Of a stretch of DNA of 11,045 bases, positions 5,664-11,045 are shown in pieces. Location of the stretch: positions 12,235 through 23,279 of the forward strand of contig JAESUT010000142.1 of NCBI GenBank assembly GCA_016762995.1, read 5' to 3'. The stretch is from Gammaproteobacteria bacterium (GTDB lineage: Bacteria; Pseudomonadota; Gammaproteobacteria; Pseudomonadales; Pseudohongiellaceae). Each line of letters opens with the position of its first letter. The first letter of the stretch is position 1. The position numbers and the translations under genes were made by a program. A model generated the notes under the pieces. The model made no database searches. It had not been told where the DNA came from and saw only the letters and a program-made list of their open reading frames with translations.

Positions 5664-6779
5664 ATGACAAACAGTACTGAACAAAACGAGCACAGTGGCA
5701 GCAAAGTAATTGTTGGCATGTCCGGTGGCGTCGATTCGTCTGTCGCCGCTTACCTCCTTATAGAACAGGGCTATCAGGTGGAAGGCCTGTTCATGAAGAA
5801 TTGGGATGAAGACGACGGCACTGAATACTGCACAGCGAAGGAAGACCTAGCCGACGCACAATCAGTTTGCGACAAATTAGGCATAAAGCTGCATAGCGCA
5901 AACTTCGCATCCGAGTATTGGGATAATGTGTTCCAGCACTTCCTGAAGGAGTATTCAGCCGGCCGGACTCCCAATCCAGACGTTTTGTGTAATCGAGAGA
6001 TAAAATTCAAAGCATTTCTCGAATATGCGAGCGAGCTAGGCGCTGACTTTATCGCGACTGGCCACTATGTCAGAAAGCATTCGGTGGGTGCAGAGACTTA
6101 TCTGTTGAAAGGATTGGACAACAACAAGGATCAGAGTTACTTCCTCTGCGAGGTGGATGGTAGCAGTCTCGCAAAAAGCCTTTTCCCTGTTGGAGAGCTA
6201 GACAAACCTGAGGTGCGCGCTATTGCGTCTCGCTTAGGACTGAGCACACATGACAAAAAAGACAGCACTGGCATTTGCTTCATAGGCGAACGCAAGTTCA
6301 AAGATTTTCTCGAGCAGTACCTTCCCGCACAGCCGGGAATTATCGAGTCTGTAGATGGCTACGCCATTGGCAAGCATTCAGGCTTGATGTTCTATACCTA
6401 CGGTCAACGTCAGGGTCTTGGGATCGGCGGATTAACTGATCATAACGAGGCGCCTTGGTACGTCGTAGATAAAGACCTGAAGAGGAACGTTCTGCTGGTC
6501 GCTCAGGGCTCGGAGCATGAAATGCTGTTCTCTAAACGTCTACTTGCAAGCAAGCCGGCGTGGGTAAACGCACCGCCCCAAGAGATGCCGCTAAATTGTA
6601 CTGCCAAAATTCGCTACCGCCAGCCCGATCAGGAGTGCCTTTTGAGCACGCTCGAAGATGGACAACTGCAGGTAGACTTCACTAACAAACAGCGTGCGGT
6701 GACACCGGGTCAGTATGTTGTCTTTTATCAGGGCGAACGCTGTCTAGGAGGAGCAATCATTGAACAATTCTGTCGTTGA
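5664..6779 (+). CDS. mnmA: tRNA-specific 2-thiouridylase MnmA
   Basis: Adds sulfur to C2 of wobble uridine 34 in tRNA-Lys, -Glu and -Gln, using ATP and a persulfide delivered by the IscS-TusABCDE relay. The 371-residue protein has the PP-loop ATPase motif GMSGGVDSS (18-26), then NPDVLCN with D106 and the catalytic C109, and [10 protein letters not shown] with the second catalytic C205. These match E. coli D99, C102 and C199. GHYVR (133-137) and the C-terminal beta-barrel ending LGGAIIEQF are intact; length is normal (368 in E. coli). The ATG at 5664 has only a weak AAAG upstream. The 3' end overlaps hflD by 20 nt. Formerly trmU. Confidence 0.97.
   Translation: MTNSTEQNEHSGSKVIVGMSGGVDSSVAAYLLIEQGYQVEGLFMKNWDEDDGTEYCTAKEDLADAQSVCDKLGIKLHSANFASEYWDNVFQHFLKEYSAGRTPNPDVLCNREIKFKAFLEYASELGADFIATGHYVRKHSVGAETYLLKGLDNNKDQSYFLCEVDGSSLAKSLFPVGELDKPEVRAIASRLGLSTHDKKDSTGICFIGERKFKDFLEQYLPAQPGIIESVDGYAIGKHSGLMFYTYGQRQGLGIGGLTDHNEAPWYVVDKDLKRNVLLVAQGSEHEMLFSKRLLASKPAWVNAPPQEMPLNCTAKIRYRQPDQECLLSTLEDGQLQVDFTNKQRAVTPGQYVVFYQGERCLGGAIIEQFCR
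6746..6762 (+). promoter_or_regulatory. Strong Shine-Dalgarno that sets the TTG start of hflD
   Basis: AGGAGGAG (6746-6753) lies inside the mnmA coding region, 6 nt before a TTG at 6760-6762. No ATG or GTG gives a better start for hflD nearby, and the protein beginning here contains the whole conserved N-terminus. This is the strongest ribosome binding site in the window and supports non-ATG initiation. Confidence 0.75.
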
Positions 6780-7461
6780 ACTAACACGCTGGGAATGGCA
6801 AGTAGTAGCACTGGCGTCGGTAGCGCAATCGGCGGCCCTAGTTGCCAAGCTCGCCTTGCACGGAAACGCCTCACAGACTGAAATACTTGCCAGTGTGAAT
6901 CCCCTGTTGGTACTTAACCCAAGCTCCGAGGCCGATGTTTATCCCAATCTTGGGCACCTGAATTTGGGTTTACGCACTCTCGATGACATGTTCAACCAAG
7001 TGCGCTCGCCAGAAAATGTTAGCCTCGTTCGCTACACATTAGGGATGTTGCTGCTAAGGAATAAATTAGATGCAAACCCGAACATGCAGGCCAAAATTCG
7101 AGATCGATTGCAGTCAATTCAGCCACTGCTATTAACTCCCGAGAACGCGACACCCTGGCGCATGGAAGAGACAGAAAAAACCGACGAACAAATGCGACAA
7201 GAGCAAACATTCGAGCAGATTGCCGCACTGTATCAGGATACAATTAGCACATTAGCGCAGCGCATCCAGGTGCAGGGACAGGCGGATTACCTGCAAAATG
7301 AATATGTATCAAACCGAGTTCGCTCGCTTCTTTTGGCGGGCATTAGATCGGCGGTACTGTGGCACCAACTTGGAGGACGTCGCTGGCGACTCATCTTCTA
7401 TAGGAAGCGAGTGCAGGAAACGGCAAGCAGACTCAGGCGACGCCTACTCACATCAATCTAG
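6760..7461 (+). CDS. hflD: High frequency lysogenization protein HflD homolog
   Basis: HflD is a largely helical, peripheral membrane protein; in E. coli it binds phage lambda CII and promotes its degradation. Its role in uninfected cells is unresolved, though the mnmA-hflD-purB linkage is widely conserved. The 233-residue product has the family N-terminus (helix with [12 protein letters not shown], 18-29), [11 protein letters not shown] (64-74), RYTLGMLLL (91-99) and the highly conserved C-terminal stretch [20 protein letters not shown] (187-206). It is about 20 residues longer than E. coli HflD, with a charged segment at 135-150 that may account for this. Start is TTG with a strong Shine-Dalgarno inside mnmA; the 20-nt overlap indicates coupled translation. 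No signal peptide or clear membrane-spanning segment is seen. Confidence 0.92.
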   Translation: MNNSVVELTRWEWQVVALASVAQSAALVAKLALHGNASQTEILASVNPLLVLNPSSEADVYPNLGHLNLGLRTLDDMFNQVRSPENVSLVRYTLGMLLLRNKLDANPNMQAKIRDRLQSIQPLLLTPENATPWRMEETEKTDEQMRQEQTFEQIAALYQDTISTLAQRIQVQGQADYLQNEYVSNRVRSLLLAGIRSAVLWHQLGGRRWRLIFYRKRVQETASRLRRRLLTSI

Positions 7462-7485
7462 CGCTCGCCCATGGTGCTGCGTTAG

Positions 7486-10079
<2,594 letters not shown>

Positions 10080-10087
10080 CCTTTAAC

Positions 10088-10113
10088 CTTGCGGAACACC
10101 GCATTGCCGCAAG
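10088..10113 (+). promoter_or_regulatory. Alternative hairpins in the roxA-pabB gap
   Basis: CTTGCGG (10088-10094) can pair with CCGCAAG (10107-10113), a 7-bp stem with a 12-nt loop. The same TGCGG can instead pair with CCGCA at 10099-10103, a 5-bp stem around an AACA tetraloop. The two are mutually exclusive. The element begins 9 nt after the roxA stop and ends 8 nt before the pabB ATG, covering the place where a ribosome binding site is expected. No T-run follows, so it is not a standard terminator. Confidence 0.45.
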
Positions 10114-10121
10114 TGCGCCCT

Positions 10122-11045
10122 ATGCCCTTCACTAATACCCGATCTCTGCCCTACTGCACTGACAGCGAACCCTTCATGCGCGCGCTCAACGAACTTGGTA
10201 TGCCTGCTTTTCTAGACAGCGCGAATCATGGCGGTAGCAACGGTAGCTTAGACATCTTAGCGGCTGCGCCCGCCGCCTATTTGCGAGTCGATAACGGCAT
10301 CCTTTCTTGCTCCGACAATGCGGCAGAGTTCATTGGAAGCTCTACCAACAGCACAGAATTCCTGAGTTATATCAGAGCATTAAAAGAAAATATTCTCCCG
10401 TCACTAGAAGAAGAGTCCGGCGATAAGCGGGAGCTTGAACATGCCGGCGCTGTCATCGGCTATCTCGGCTACCCTGCCCTAACCGGCAAAGCCGACTTCG
10501 TGATCAACGATGCCTTCGTTGGCATTTATCTCTGGACGATTGTCCTCGATCACCAGCGAAAGAGTTGTGAGCTTAGGGCGCACCCAAGCTGCTCCAACGC
10601 CAGCATCGAACGAACCTTAATCTCTATCGAGCAGTCGCTGGATAGAACCGCAGCGACTGAGCCCCCTGCATTCTGCCTCGAATCCCGGTTTGCGAGGTGC
10701 ACTAGCTTTGCGCAGTACCAGAATGCCTTCACTGAGATAGAATCTCGAATCGATAGCGGAGATTGCTATCAAGTTAACTTGACGCAGAGTTTCACCGCTA
10801 AGGGCTGCGGGGACCCTCTTGCGGCCTATCTACAACTGCGCCGCGCTACTACCGCCCCATTCTCCGCCTATCTCAACTGGAACAGTGGCGCGCTACTGAG
10901 CTTATCCCCGGAACGCTTTATCAGCCTACAAAAAGACACGGTCTTAACGCAGCCGGTGAAGGGCACACGCCCCAGAGGCGATTCAGTGGATGAGGATAGA
11001 CGCCTCGCCCAAGAATTAGCCGCTAGCGAGAAAGACAGGGCCGAG
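10122..11045 (+). CDS. pabB: Aminodeoxychorismate synthase component I PabB (C-terminus cut by window edge)
   Basis: Combines chorismate with ammonia supplied by the PabA glutaminase to give 4-amino-4-deoxychorismate, the precursor of p-aminobenzoate and folate. From the ATG at 10122 the frame is open for 308 codons to the right edge; E. coli PabB has 453 residues, so roughly a third is missing. Visible motifs are GYLGYP (113-118), GDCYQVNLTQ (213-222), SPERF (262-266), PVKGTRPR (278-285) and SEKDRAE at the edge. The Lys in PVKGT (K280) matches E. coli Lys274, the residue that separates PabB from TrpE, which has Ala there. The Shine-Dalgarno is poor; the gap from roxA is 42 nt, so it is probably part of the same transcript. 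Confidence 0.93.
   Translation, partial: MPFTNTRSLPYCTDSEPFMRALNELGMPAFLDSANHGGSNGSLDILAAAPAAYLRVDNGILSCSDNAAEFIGSSTNSTEFLSYIRALKENILPSLEEESGDKRELEHAGAVIGYLGYPALTGKADFVINDAFVGIYLWTIVLDHQRKSCELRAHPSCSNASIERTLISIEQSLDRTAATEPPAFCLESRFARCTSFAQYQNAFTEIESRIDSGDCYQVNLTQSFTAKGCGDPLAAYLQLRRATTAPFSAYLNWNSGALLSLSPERFISLQKDTVLTQPVKGTRPRGDSVDEDRRLAQELAASEKDRAE

Noticed and set aside
10122..11045. Anthranilate synthase component I (TrpE) instead of PabB
   Set aside because: The motif reads PVKGT with Lys, as in PabB, where TrpE has Ala.

Overview
The window is a housekeeping stretch of a chromosome, almost certainly from a gammaproteobacterium. Three observations support this: ClpA, ClpS and CspD lie together, with clpS and cspD divergent; a nudJ-mnmA-hflD-purB run has the order known from Escherichia coli and Pseudomonas; and the 2-oxoglutarate oxygenase RoxA sits next to PurB. 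Base composition is balanced and the proteins are distant from the enteric ones. A marine or environmental lineage related to Pseudomonas/Cellvibrionales is a guess that fits. I see no phage, transposon, toxin-antitoxin, CRISPR or RNA gene.

Layout. Positions 1-2431 (minus strand) hold clpS then clpA, the adaptor and unfoldase of the ClpAP protease; clpA runs off the left edge. Divergently, cspD (2710-3027, plus) encodes a cold-shock-like protein with an acidic tail, behind a good sigma70-type promoter. rluE (3207-3746, plus), a 23S rRNA pseudouridine synthase, converges on moaC-moaD-moaE (4974-3756, minus), which make molybdopterin from the MoaA product. A plus-strand gene run then fills the rest: nudJ (Nudix hydrolase), mnmA (tRNA 2-thiouridylase), hflD, purB (adenylosuccinate lyase), roxA (ribosomal protein arginine hydroxylase) and pabB (aminodeoxychorismate synthase component I, cut by the right edge).

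How the genes fit together. The plus-strand run is tightly packed: mnmA/hflD overlap by 20 nt and purB/roxA by 4 nt, both with TTG starts. It joins tRNA modification, ribosome modification, purine synthesis and the folate precursor p-aminobenzoate. The moaCDE block sits between rluE and nudJ, which are neighbours in E. coli, so it looks like a local insertion or rearrangement. moaA, moaB and moeA are not in the window.

I did not find a clearly undescribed system. The points worth a second look are small: a palindrome inside the cspD promoter, a decamer tandem repeat that places stops in all three frames between nudJ and mnmA, an 11-bp repeat flanking cspD, possible alternative hairpins between roxA and pabB, the moaCDE placement, an acidic CspD tail, an N-terminally extended ClpS, and CTAG tetramers at the frequency expected by chance.
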